From the NCBI RefSeq assembly GCF_000003815.2, contig NC_049985.1, positions 12,306,416-12,370,415 of the forward strand: DNA of 64,000 nt, read 5' to 3'. Position numbers and translations under genes: made by a program. The notes below the pieces were generated by a model. The model saw only the letters and a program-made list of their open reading frames with translations. It had not been told where the DNA came from and ran no database searches. This DNA comes from Branchiostoma floridae. Lineage: Eukaryota > Chordata > Leptocardii > Amphioxiformes > Branchiostomatidae. The stretch's first letter is position 1; the number at the start of each line of letters is the position of its first letter. This document shows positions 22,971-34,543 of the stretch, piece by piece.

Positions 22971-24090
22971 AAAAAAGGGTGACACACCGACCTCTGAATC
23001 GCCATTAGAGGTCTCACGGAACCATCCGTGTGTGTATAGCTAGTTACTCAAAACAAAGACAAATCTATGATCAAAGACGTTATATAACGTCCTTGCTATG
23101 ATGTAGCAATCTCTATAATGTATATGCAACAAAACTTTGTTGTTAGAAACTGTGCCGTCTGTGGGTGTATTATGATACTAGTACCATGAAAGACAAAGTA
23201 CTTTAATACACAGTTCACAGTGGTACTTTCTTTATATGTCATTGAAAGCCTTGGAATCTACCATTTTGCTTTAGAATACCATGTAGTGTCTTAGTGCACT
23301 CTTAGTAATACTTTATATCGTACTTACAAGACAAGGGCTTCCTGAACCACATTGGAAAGACACTGCTAAATTCAATCTTTCAAGAAACGTTGCTGGGTCA
23401 TTTGTTTGCATCGCAACAAGCTATTCAACAGGGTATCATTTGAATGCTAGATGGGGTCTATTTGTTGGTACTAAACCCAAGATTATGTCATCTAAAGAGA
23501 TTAGAGGAACGGTCAGTTTGAAAGCCAGATATACAGGTAAACATTTCCGGTAGGTGAAAATTGCTGAGTTAACTGTGTTAAAACGGGTTAAGACATCCAC
23601 CCCCGTATTCTCACACCCCACTGTGTTATAATGGGCTCTGTTACTATATGTATAGGTGAGGTACTATATGTAGGCCGTGCGTAGGTGTGAGAACAGTTAA
23701 AACGAGCCCTCTGTTCAGCTCAGGTCACATGAAATTGCCTGAAACCAATATGCTTCAGTCGTGGGTAAATGGTATCTTATGTAACGGTTCACAAGCAGCA
23801 GTTGAGGAACAAATCTTATTTTTGACATGTTGTGGTCAGTGTGCCTGTTGCACGCTACATGTAACGTTACAGCATTACCTTTGACAGTCAATGAGCACCT
23901 TACTGTGACAATAGGACATAGCACACGACACACGAGCCCCATTTTTCTCATGAATAAACGAAAAAAAACACACACACACGAACAAATGGCGTGAAGAATC
24001 AATAAGTTTATCGAGTACTTTGATATACTTTTTAACCTGTAAGCGTGTAAAGCAAAGCGTTTCGTATAATCTATTATGAACACAACTTAC

Positions 24091-24237
24091 CTGGCCTATA
24101 TCTGCTCTCGTAGTTTCGTCTGTAGGCTGTGCATTGTTCATGGAGGGATGAACTGCAATGTTCTGTTCTTTTGATGCCTTCAGCTTGAAGTGGCATTGAA
24201 ACGTATCATTTGTTGCAGAGAGTCCGCGTAAGTCCAT
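24091..24237 (-). CDS. Candidate alternative first coding exon of the TPR gene
   Basis: ATG at 24237 (minus strand) opens 49 codons (MDLRGLSATNDTF...ADIGQ) and ends at a consensus donor, CAG|GTAAGT. The exit phase is 0, which fits the 18218-18119 exon (IVRRVSED...) but not the 19069 or 18769 exons. An alternative promoter of the TPR gene is therefore possible. It could also be an unrelated chance frame; the composition is ordinary and no domain is recognised. Confidence 0.35.
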
Positions 24238-24854
24238 AGTGATAATGCCTTCTGTTTAGTCGCACTATTAGCCTTTAATGTACCTTCCGTATGCCATATG
24301 CATGGTGCTGTTAAATCCAATCATTACAGACATAGAGTCCTGAAGGTTTCGGTGTGTTTTGTTGTCCCAGCCTCGACACGCCTGTCCCAATGTTGAGGAA
24401 GAAGTTGAATTTTGTTGTTACAGTCGTACCAGTGCTGTTCAGTGTAGATATGGCGCCGTGCAGGGCATGACAGAGACAGGCCCCGGTATGTACCTTACAG
24501 GTCCCCTACCCTCACGAGCTGTCTTCCCTTCCCTCCTGCATTGCAAAGTCTCTCTGGGGTTCCGCGGGGGCGTAAACTTCTTATACGCTTATTTCGTCCC
24601 CACATTGATCGGATTATTACCAAATTAGGTGATGAATGAGCTTTGCAACACGAAATAATAGCTTGTACGTCAGTCCGGGTAGCTAGGGAGGTTCCCACGT
24701 CGATTGACGTCATCAGAACAATCCAGATTAGAGCCGGAGGCGTTCTCTTGCGCTGTCGGTGCGGTTTTACCACTCTTCTCTGTATTCACTCACCTTGAAA
24801 TGCCAGGCTATTATAATCTTGTTGTTACCTTTCGCCCCACTTATGTTTTCGCCT

Positions 24855-24867
24855 GTTTGTGTGTGTT

Positions 24868-24915
<48 letters not shown>

Positions 24916-24978
24916 CGCGCGTGCCTGTGTGTTTGCGTGTGTGTGTGTGTGTGTGCGTGTGTGTGTGTGTGTGTGTGA
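24855..24978 (+). repeat. (GT)n/(CG)n microsatellite
   Basis: Two long GT runs with a GCGCGCGCGC block between them, a pattern prone to Z-DNA. Open frames here encode only Cys/Val or His/Thr runs. Confidence 0.95.
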
Positions 24979-26052
24979 CAGCATGACTCGAGAAAGATAT
25001 GTTGGTAGGTCATGTGCTCCTGGCGGCTTTCAACGGTACTACAGTGGGAAAATCACTTCTAGTTTTCTTCTGTGTTCTTTGTTGGGTTTATTTGTTTATT
25101 TGTATTTATCACAGAGTGAGGGGGGCAAAACAGGTGCAAACCCACGTTTGCACCTTGCCCTCCGACCCCGCACTTAAAACTAGCAGCTGGGCTGACAGGT
25201 TATCATCTAGTAGTTGCACTGGCACAGCACTGGCCTTAATAGGGACTGAATATCACCCGGTTGGGCTGAATTACATGGACCATTCGGCGTTACGGTGACG
25301 TCAATACAATTGCCCCGGGTGCGGCCAATTAAACTGTACGAGGGGTGCTGCAAAAAACGAATGCCTGTAAAGCAATGACTGCAATGATTTTAAATTTGGC
25401 GGATATTGATAAAAGGCTCCATACTATGAAGTTGTGCCTCAAAATTTGAGTTGTGCTTATTATTTCTGGGTGAGGCCGAGAACTTGTTGATCACCCCTCG
25501 TATGGTTATGAACCACTCAAACCGAGAAGAATGCCTACTCTTTTCAATAAGTCATAAGTGTGGTGGGATCTCTAACGGGCTCTCCTCAAACACGGGACTT
25601 CCATTTTACGTCCTATCCGAGGAACGGTCCTAGCAGATGCTAGGTACTGATTTTCATCAGGAGCAGAAACGAACTTTTCCCAACCTTACATTTACATCTT
25701 ACAGACATGGTTCATTAACCACCATGGTAAATTGACAGTATAATAAGCAAACAGGCTCCAAGAAAAAAAGGGAGGCTTAATTTTTCCAAAACTTTACACC
25801 TTACAGACACGGCTCATTAACCACTATCATTATAAGCACACAGGCTTCTAGAAAAAAACGGAGTCTTTTAGTGAGCCAACTGTGGTATATGGCGTGGTCA
25901 AAAGTCAAATTTGACCGCTGATTCGGCTCCTAGCCTGTGTTTATCGCTGGCTTGTGTGCAATTGTAGGGCAGGCCGCTAGGAGCGCGATTTTAGTCAGGC
26001 TAATTCGGCTCCCAACCACCAGACCTCCCGCTAACAGCCGAATAATTTCAAA

Positions 26053-26209
26053 ATACTGTAAATGTATGAAAACCACCGCGAACATTTTTCCATGGCAGTA
26101 AGAGACTACAGTGCATGGTGCTACCGCAAACTTAAAACCACCGCGAAAAGTTCTTTTTACCTCTGCCGCGAAATTAAATCCCCGCGTACTTTAAATACAT
26201 TTACAGTAT
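26053..26209. mobile_element. Inverted-end repeat, 'tactgtaaatg...cgcgaa' family, copy 1
   Basis: It begins ATACTGTAAATGTATGAAAA with CACCGCGAAC and ends CTTTAAATACATTTACAGTAT, with CCGCGAAATTAAATCCCCGC before it. A second copy is at 59468-59636, in the ATRX-like gene. The terminal TACTGTAAATG is inverted at the two ends. Confidence 0.75.
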
Positions 26210-26250
26210 CCGCTCTAGCCAACCGTACCGACCACCTTATCTCCACCTTA

Positions 26251-27170
26251 TCTCCAAGCAGATTCCTCCGGTGGTATAAAACAGTAACATANNNNNNNNN
26301 NNNNNNNNNNNNNNNNNNNNNNNNNNNNNNNNNNNNNNNNNNNNNNNNNNNNNNNNNNNNNNNNNNNNNNNNNNNNNNNNNNNNNNNNNNNNNNNNNNNN
26401 NNNNNNNNNNNNNNNNNNNNNNNNNNNNNNNNNNNNNNNNNNNNNNNNNNNNNNNNNNNNNNNNNNNNNNNNNNNNNNNNNNNNNNNNNNNNNNNNNNNN
26501 NNNNNNNNNNNNNNNNNNNNNNNNNNNNNNNNNNNNNNNNNNNNNNNNNNNNNNNNNNNNNNNNNNNNNNNNNNNNNNNNNNNNNNNNNNNNNNNNNNNN
26601 NNNNNNNNNNNNNNNNNNNNNNNNNNNNNNNNNNNNNNNNNNNNNNNNNNNNNNNNNNNNNNNNNNNNNNNNNNNNNNNNNNNNNNNNNNNNNNNNNNNN
26701 NNNNNNNNNNNNNNNNNNNNNNNNNNNNNNNNNNNNNNNNNNNNNNNNNNNNNNNNNNNNNNNNNNNNNNNNNNNNNNNNNNNNNNNNNNNNNNNNNNNN
26801 NNNNNNNNNNNNNNNNNNNNNNNNNNNNNNNNNNNNNNNNNNNNNNNNNNNNNNNNNNNNNNNNNNNNNNNNNNNNNNNNNNNNNNNNNNNNNNNNNNNN
26901 NNNNNNNNNNNNNNNNNNNNNNNNNNNNNNNNNNNNNNNNNNNNNNNNNNNNNNNNNNNNNNNNNNNNNNNNNNNNNNNNNNNNNNNNNNNNNNNNNNNN
27001 NNNNNNNNNNNNNNNNNNNNNNNNNNNNNNNNNNNNNNNNNNNNNNNNNNNNNNNNNNNNNNNNNNNNNNNNNNNNNNNNNNNNNNNNNNNNNNNNNNNN
27101 NNNNNNNNNNNNNNNNNNNNNNCCTTCCCCAGCTTACTGTTTTATGCCACCGGAGGAATCTGCTTGGAGA
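26251..27170. mobile_element. Inverted-repeat element containing the 831-N gap
   Basis: 37-bp ends at 26251-26287 and 27134-27170 are reverse complements with one mismatch: the left starts TCTCCAAGCAGATTCCTCCG, the right ends CGGAGGAATCTGCTTGGAGA. N fills 26292-27122. The interior is unknown, so it may be a long MITE or an autonomous transposon. The end TCTCCAAGCAGA is shared with the element at 424-596. Confidence 0.75.
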
Positions 27171-27202
27171 TTACCGACCACCAGCATTTCTTAGCATTTC
27201 TT

Positions 27203-27296
27203 AGCCTGGGTACCATCCCCCATAGTAACCGCGGCTAGCAAGCAAAAAAAAAAGAGCTCGCGGGTTGATACCACGGAGATATTGATACCCAGGCTT
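27203..27296. mobile_element. Short MITE, 'agcctgggtaccatcc' family, copy 1
   Basis: Left end AGCCTGGGTACCATCC, right end ATTGATACCCAGGCTTA. About 94 bp. Relatives at 34353, 53661 and 61399 share the ends but not the interior. Confidence 0.7.
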
Positions 27297-28711
27297 AGCT
27301 TTTCTGATAGCTCTCTATTCCGGGAGAGAGAAGCAAAAGTGCCGTAAGAGGACTGTCAGCGCTGGTCTGTCAGCAAACCTTACAAGGGCCAACTCAAACA
27401 TCTGCTTAAAGATAAGTCTCCATCCCTATGAAATTAAGTGGGTCGTCCCGGATTGCCCGCAATCTCTGTCACACACGTGTTGTTAGTTTACACATCGCTG
27501 CGACCCTTCCTCCAGCGGTGATAGATTGTGGTTTGCCCCGTCTTAATTTGGAATACGTGTCCAACTCCACGGTACACTCAGCAACAGTGTTTCCAGAGCT
27601 TGCTGTACTCGGCGTTTGAGATGTTTGTCCGTGCGGAGTGAACCAGGCATGGAACGATGTTGCCCCAGTGTACCGCTATAGTAGGTAAGTAAAAACCGTC
27701 TTGAACACTGCATCGCATATATATGTTACTTTTCAGATTTACTCTGGGCGTACATGTCTACTACTTGCCCCTATATTTCCAAACGCTAGGGAAAATTGTG
27801 GGTGGGGAGAGGTGGTTTGATGGTTGTTTAGTGGGTGTAAAGATAAGCTAAGTCTTACTTGTGGTCTTGCCCATTGTTCTGTAATCACTTCCTGTATTCC
27901 AAGGAACTGAAGCCAACAACAAGGAATCTAAAATTCTTGGATCTTGGGTCGGAATTGGAATCAGTCCAAGATGAAAGCTCTGTCGGGGATAACACGGCAC
28001 TGCCTACTAGGATACTAGCCACAGACTTCTCGTATTTACTCACAGAAACGTTGTGGATTTACTGAAATATGAAGGAACAACTCTCTAGTCAAGATATGAA
28101 TCATGAATACTCGGCACTTCAGACTTGTCGTTTGTAATCTGCCCTTGAGTGGCCCCACTGCCCCACATGGAACTGATTACTTTTAACAAGAGGAAGACAG
28201 CATCTTGAATGGAACCGGTCAAAGGCTCGGTAACAAGGGACCGTCCATTATGTCACAAAGTCGTGTGCAAACCGCTTAAAAAAACCTCCTTGCCGCTTCT
28301 CATCAGTTTACAGTTCGCACTGGTTTACTATGTTTGATACTGATAGCCGTTGGCTTCTATATGTAAACAAAAGCGCAGGTCAATTCAATATTATAAAAGG
28401 CTCGTAAAGGATTGACCGAGTTTTAAGGCAACTTATACAAACAGTTACGTCTGAAGTTTGGACAATAGCCACATAAAACACTTTTTATCTCGCCCCTGTA
28501 TGAAAATTCTGATATCTTCTTCTTTTTATTTTGATCTTTTCAAATCAAACAGTGTCCGCCGACGTAACGTTATAAATTGAATCACCCAAAATATGTTTAA
28601 CAGGTGAATGTGTTGATTGTCACATGTATTTTTATTGGGTGGTGAGGGGCGGACCATATAGGATCTTGGGAATGGTCATGACATTAAAAGTTTTTCTTTC
28701 TCTTCTTTCAG

Positions 28712-28885
28712 GTCAGCTGCTACAGCTCTCGTTTTCATTGTCGTCCTGTATCTTTTGTCTACGTTTGCGAGCCAAGCTAAGTCCTTCCATGCCTTGTGCC
28801 GACTCTGTGCTACCTTAGCATAGCTGAACACCCCTCCGTGATTGTTCTTGGTTCGTTCCAAGTAATATTGCGTGTGCCAGTCGAC
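28712..28885 (+). promoter_or_regulatory. Putative 5' UTR of gene C with a 9-codon uORF
   Basis: A good acceptor (TCTTCTTTCAG, ends 28711) precedes this stretch, suggesting a spliced 5' UTR. An upstream ATG at 28789 opens a nine-codon frame ending in TAG at 28816-28818, 67 bp before the main ATG at 28886. No transcript evidence is available. Confidence 0.4.
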
Positions 28886-31800
28886 ATGTCCGTTCGTTTC
28901 TCCGTCTCCTCGCTAGTTCTCACCGCCTGCATGGTGGCGTTTGCGGGCGGGGATTTCTTCTCCGCTACCGTGCACATGGAGGGTCTGGTGTGGGTGGAGA
29001 GCGAGATGGCGCGAGCCGTGAGAAACTATGTGAGGTTGGGAGGGCTGGTGCCGCCAGAACTGCAAAGGTATGATGAGCATGATGCTGCTCCTCTTACAGT
29101 CTTAATCATATACTAGTTGATAAAGCTACTTCTTACATGCAATGTGATACAGTGAAGCTGTTGGCTTGTTTGTAACGGCCTCTGTTATCTACATGCAATG
29201 TACAGTTGCAAAGGCCTCTGTTATTTATAAGGAATGTGCAAATAATGTAGACAACACGTTAGCATGCGGAAGTTTTGCATGTTTATCGTTCTCTCATGTT
29301 CCAAATCATCAGCTGGTGAGTGGGAATTTTAAACGGTTGTGTCAGAGTACAGAGTTAGAGGAATGGCTGCAGTGTTTGTGTTTATTTGTGTTTGTGTTTA
29401 TAAAGCAGTATTGATAGGTTTGTTCTTCGGTTTACATATTTGGCAACATCACACGTTGCTGACACATATTTCTCGTCAATTTCCAAATGGTCTTGTTTTA
29501 CGCACTAAGAGGATAGCTCTTGTTGCTAGTGAGTAAATCTAGGCCAACGTTGATTACCATTGCATGTTGAAAATCGACTTAACAGAGAACAGTTTTTTAA
29601 AGAAGCGATAGAAGTGAACATTTTGATTGAATTCGGGGGCAATACAATTTCTCATGTCTGCATCTTTCTTCAAGATTGGCAGAGGGCACTGCATGGCTGT
29701 CCGATCCGACCCAGGTGGACCCCAATAGTCTCGTATATAACCCGATCGGAGCCTACCTGCTCATCAAGCGTCTGAACCAGGAGTGGGCCAACGCCATCAA
29801 AACTCTACCTCAGCCTCAAGAAGGTGATGCATCTTTCCACGTAAACCCCAAACAGGGGTGGGGGTCTTTGAAAAGCGTTGACCTGGGAATCTATGTTTAA
29901 TACACATACACGATCGATGACTTAAAGCATTTTCACGTATTTTATGAGTCATAACTTCAATAAGGTTTCCCTGTGATGCAACAGTAATGTACATGACGTG
30001 ACGCAACTAATACATTACTACTGATTTACTTGAACGAAAAGCAAGTTTGGTTAACTGACAGAAGAGACAACAGTAAATAGAATATGCAAGATATTCAATA
30101 AGTTGAAACAAAAGATGTTCTTTGTCCCGCACATGTACTTGTCAGCAAACATGTCATTTTCGTCAGATCTTGTTTTTCGTTCAGTACAAAATCTTGTCGG
30201 ATTCCAGTACTGAAATCTGACACGTACACATGTTTTTTTCTTTCCTCCGCCCAGTGTTTGGTGAGTTGTATGACGAGTTGCAGCTCCCCAGTCTCGCGGA
30301 TTTGGAGGGATGTGCGCTTGCGCTGATGAGACTTCAGGACGTCTACAACTTGGACATGCGCAGAATCATCGACGGAGAAATCGTCATGAAGTGCCGTCCG
30401 AACGACACGGACGCGTGTCACGACGTCAACGTCGCGGAGCTGAAGAACAGGACGTTACCGCTCAAGCTCAGCATTCTGGACGTCTTCTATTTTGGGATCG
30501 TTGCACAGTCGCATAACGACCTTTATCATGCGGCTCTCTGGTTGAACGAGACCCTGGCGATCATGAACGCGAACCAGTGCGACATGTGTCCCGACAGGAG
30601 AGATGTTCTGGAGAGACTCGCAGACACGTATTCAAAGGTATTTTCCTTTTCGTTTGACATTTTCTCATACACAATAAGCCCTTTCACAGAGATTAAAACG
30701 CATGTGCGGCGACAGGAATTCTAGGTAATATGTCAAAGTTAAACCCAAAGAATAGTCCTTGTCTCGACCAATGTCTCGATTTGCATAAAAATGTCCAGAC
30801 GAGTTTTGTTTCTTTTTCGGAGCCTTTACCTTTGACATACTACCTAAAATTTCTGTCGCCACAAATGCGTTCTGATCTCAGTGAAAGGGTTTATACGTTG
30901 GTTATATAGAATTCAGAAGATGATTAAAGATTTTAGTCAGTTTTGAGAAAGAAACCTCTAAATTGGTTATGTATCTTTCTATTTTCTAAGATCCGCGTAC
31001 CGTTGGATGTTTAAATGTTATTGCAAGTACTTACATGTTAACTTTGTTCCAGCTTAGAAACCATCGCGGGGCCCTTCAACTGTACTCAGAATCCTATAGA
31101 ATCGGTAAGTTGAGATAAAATACATTCAGTCAGACATTCAGTCAGGCATTCAGTCGTGGTCGTGGATATTTTGGTGATGTTGAAAGAAATAAGACATTTG
31201 AATAATCAGAGTTGATTTAATTGTTGAATATACATGTGTACCATACGACATGTTTTATCTTAGGTTTCCAAACCTAAGCCATACTATTTTATATCTAGAT
31301 CCCACCAACCCCTACACCAAGTCACGGATACTTGACGAGGAGTACTATGCCAACCTACAAGGCAGCTATGTGTGGCAGTTACAGAGACCGGACGACTGGG
31401 AGGGGAGGGACAAGTATGAGGAGCTGTGCCGTGTTGGGGTGCTACAAGTACGCGTGGTCTTTTAGTATATCTTCATAGACTTCATCCATTGTAATCACTA
31501 AAGAGTTTTGTCAGTAAGATTGTAGCTAACATGAAACAAATCTAAAACTAACAAATCTAAAAGTAGTCTTGATCGTCATATGTCTCACTCACTCACTCAC
31601 TCACTCACTCACTCACTCACTCACTCATTCGGTTCGGTACTATCCTTCATTATATATGGGTTATACGTATACTTTGACAAGAAAACATAGGGCACTAATA
31701 TGACGGCGTATGACGTCACGTTAATACGTAACGTTAAAGTTCTTTATCCAATGATCTTTCAGAACCGGGCTCTCCGCTCGTCAGTCAGCTGTAGGTACTT

Positions 31801-34543
31801 CCGCCCCAGCCCGTACTTCTACCTCGGCCCCATCAAGATGGAGGTTCTGCACGAGACCAATCCCGTCATCCATCTGTTCCACGACATCGTCTCCGAAAGC
31901 GAGGCTGCCCGGATGCGGGAAATGGCCATTCCTAAGGTACTGGTAGCCATCCGTATTTTAGCTCCGTGGGTTCTATCCAGTACTAGAACCAATATCTGTC
32001 ACATTGGAAATTCAGTTTTCACAGTAACATTTGAAACCCCAAATCGTCATTGCGTGTGGTAAATCATCCGTTGGGGGTAGCCAATAGCTAGGTCAGATCC
32101 AAAATGACAATTTCTCGAGCCAGCAGTGGGAGTTAGCATATCAACATGACGCCGTTTTCATGAGCAATGGCTTAATCGTACGATACTTACTGTGACAACA
32201 TTATAACGCTATTCGTCAGTTCCACAGATCAGTGGTGGTTGGGGACGACGGAGGAGATGCCATCATCCTAAACAGAGTCAGCGAAACGTAAGACAGTTAA
32301 AGCCCTGTTGTTCTTGCAAATTTGTCTTGAAAAAAAAAAAACACCTGTATTTTTCAGATCAGTACTGAGGAAGGGGGCTGTCAATGTCATTAAAAAAAAA
32401 ACAACCTTGCACTCCATCATACGCCACTGAAGAGACTACCTCTCGATCTTTTATATCAATACTTACAAAAATTTCGTGCAGATAGCCGTTTGTTTATTTC
32501 CGAGGTCTTTTTTTATGTGGTTGTAGGAACTTGAATTAAATGATAAACTCTTTGACTAAGTATGAAAGTGGATCATTGTTTTACGTTTACCTTTTTTAGT
32601 GCCTGGCATTTCGACTACGACGATCCTGTAGTTGCGAAGTTGAGCCGCAGGGTGGACTACGCTACGGGCCTCAGTACCGCGGAGGGGACAGCAGAAGCTT
32701 TCCAGGTAACAGATTGCTGTTACAACAAAGTACTTCCCAAGAAGAGGCTTCAGTTTGCGGCTAGCTGTGGTCGCGATTCTTTCGTTTGCATGGAACAGGA
32801 CACTTTGATAATACAGCGGAAGATAGTCGACATTAGATTAAACTTTATTTGGATAGCTCTGTGTGCATATGTGTGCATATATGACACAATATTATTCACA
32901 CTAATTGTGATACTTTAAAAAATATGTTATGCATTAGTTTCTTGTTTCCATAGGTTGTGAATTATGGACTTGGAGGCCAATACATCCCCCACACTGATTA
33001 CTTTGAGGTATGTTGCATAATAAACTTTAGTCTTTACCTTTTTTATGTCGAATTTACGGCAATAGTATTCGTTAAAAGAACAAACAATGTATAAGTTCAC
33101 ATTTTCATATCTACATGCATTATTTTTCTTTTAACCTCCGCTCTCTCCGGGAATGATTGCTTTTACTTTAATACTTGTACACTTTGTATCTTGATATGAT
33201 GAAGTAAATGAGTGTTTTTACATGTGCATATATAAATTTAGATGAGTTATTTGATCGATATATGTCATCCTGATAGGGAGATCACGTGACACGTCATATA
33301 CAGAACGGCAACAGGGTTGTCACCTTCCTGTTATACGTAAGTTTTGATCGGCATTTCTGTACAGTAATAGATATACTTACTAGTAATCTTATCACAGTAG
33401 GCTATGGGAGATTCTATATGTACTAGTGACTGGATTTTGCTTTGAAGTACAAATGTCAATATTCCTTTTGTCGACGAAAGTAGTCTCTCATACGTCACAT
33501 TGATGTAATCTAGATGTATATATGACTTTATGACAGTAACAAAGTCTTGACTCTTTATGTAACACGTGATGAGAAAACAAAAGTAAATCCGAGGTATTAA
33601 TGTTAACATTAATCTGAGTTCTGATGTTTGTGTATTTCCAGTTGAGTGACGTGGATGCCGGTGGAGCCACAGTTTTCCCCATTGTGGACGTCGCCGTTCC
33701 TATTGTCAGGGTTGGTGGAAGACTGTCAAGCTTTTTAGTTTGTTTATTTGTTTGTTTTTGTTTGTATGACCCACGATGACGTTTTTTGCCTTTGTGGGGT
33801 TTGAGTTTAAGAGGGAAGAGAAAGGTCAAAGTTTGGAAAAAATTATTTCCACTGCATTACACGTTTTTGTTTTGCATTGCATTCTTTAAGAGCTAAAACT
33901 TTTAGCCCTGAAGTAGCAGTCCTCTATTCATTACGGGGTTACACAACAGGGAGAAGGTTACGTTTTCCAGATTGTTTGGAGTGAACATGCAGAACCAAGT
34001 CTCCAATCGCATCTCACTGAGCACGTTTCCCGTGTTGCACACAGAACAGTGCCGCTGTGTTCTGGAGTATGGAGAGGTCAGGAGCCGTGGTGCCCAACTC
34101 TCTACACGCCGGCTGTCCTGTTCTTATAGGGTCCAAATGGAGTAAGTCCTTTCTTTTGTACCAGAATTTAATTTTGCCACAAATAATCACACTGTGGGAT
34201 GATATTGTCGATAGGAGTCGACTGCTCGGCCTTACCATAAATCATTCTTTAGTTATTCTGTTCTACTTCTAGCGAAGAAAAAAATATTTGCTTTTAATGT
34301 GTCAACAACCAACTAATTTGATTCAGCATAGAATCTATTTGTGATATAGTAATAGCTTGGTATCCAGCCGTCTTTGCGGAGAGGACAGAAGATACTCGGG
34401 AGCTATACTACTGCTGGATACCAAGCTACAGCTGCACGGATATAAAGACCGTTATTGTTTCTCCTCTCCCAGTCGCTAACAAGTGGATACGCGAGCATGG
34501 GAACGAGTTCCGGCGGCCATGTGGTCTCACACCAGACGAGTAG
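28886..34543 (+). CDS. P4HA-like: Prolyl 4-hydroxylase alpha-like gene C, complete, 13 exons
   Basis: Exons: 28886-29067, 29675-29823, 30255-30637, 31053-31104, 31299-31447, 31763-31936, 32220-32287, 32600-32705, 32954-33007, 33277-33336, 33642-33710, 34045-34141, 34473-34543. Total 1614 nt, 537 residues. The start at 28886 is the first ATG followed by a hydrophobic signal peptide (SSLVLTACMVAFAGG); nothing upstream in frame has an ATG. Exon 3 holds the peptide-substrate-binding region (ALALMRLQDVYNLDM). The catalytic part shows QYIPHTDYFE (HxD ligands), AGGATVFP, and HAGCPVLIGSKW (His and 2-oxoglutarate Lys); it ends RPCGLTPDE. Exons 4, 7, 8, 9, 11, 12 and 13 equal gene B in length and all phases match, so B and C are tandem paralogs. 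The donor after exon 11 (GTTGGT) is weak. AATAAA at 35171 is the likely poly(A) signal. Confidence 0.96.
31583..31627 (+). repeat. (TCAC)n microsatellite
   Basis: About eleven TCAC units in intron 5 of gene C. Confidence 0.95.
34353..34428. mobile_element. Short MITE, 'agcttggtatccagc' variant, copy 2
   Basis: Inverted ends TAGCTTGGTATCCAGC and GCTGGATACCAAGCTA over 76 bp, in the last intron of gene C, 45 bp before the terminal exon. The ends are a diverged form of the AGCCTGGGTACCATCC family. Confidence 0.7.

Larger units (their letters stand above)
19626..24090. other. Repeat-rich stretch upstream of the TPR gene
   Basis: No exon of a known family was recognised. It contains foldback elements at 20785-21004 and 21281-21935, a diverged copy of the 271-720 repeat at about 22060-22230, and a tandem array at about 22300-22970. 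23000-24090 shows nothing I can assign. If the exon at 24091-24237 belongs to the TPR gene, this whole stretch is intron. Confidence 0.5.
24238..28711. other. Intergenic or 5' regulatory stretch between TPR gene and gene C
   Basis: No exon of a known family was found. Contents: a GT/CG-rich microsatellite (24855-24978), repeat copies at 25965-26004 and 26053-26209, an element spanning the 831-N gap (26251-27170) and a small MITE (27203-27296). A consensus donor follows 27684 (TAGTAG|GTAAGT) and could end a non-coding first exon of gene C, spliced to the acceptor at 28711. That link is inferred. Confidence 0.4.

Noticed and set aside
24704-25177. 157-codon frame with Cys/Val/Arg runs
   Set aside because: Produced by the GT/CG microsatellite.
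26062-27204. 380-codon open frame on the + strand
   Set aside because: Most of it is the 831-N gap; the real sequence at either end is mobile-element DNA.
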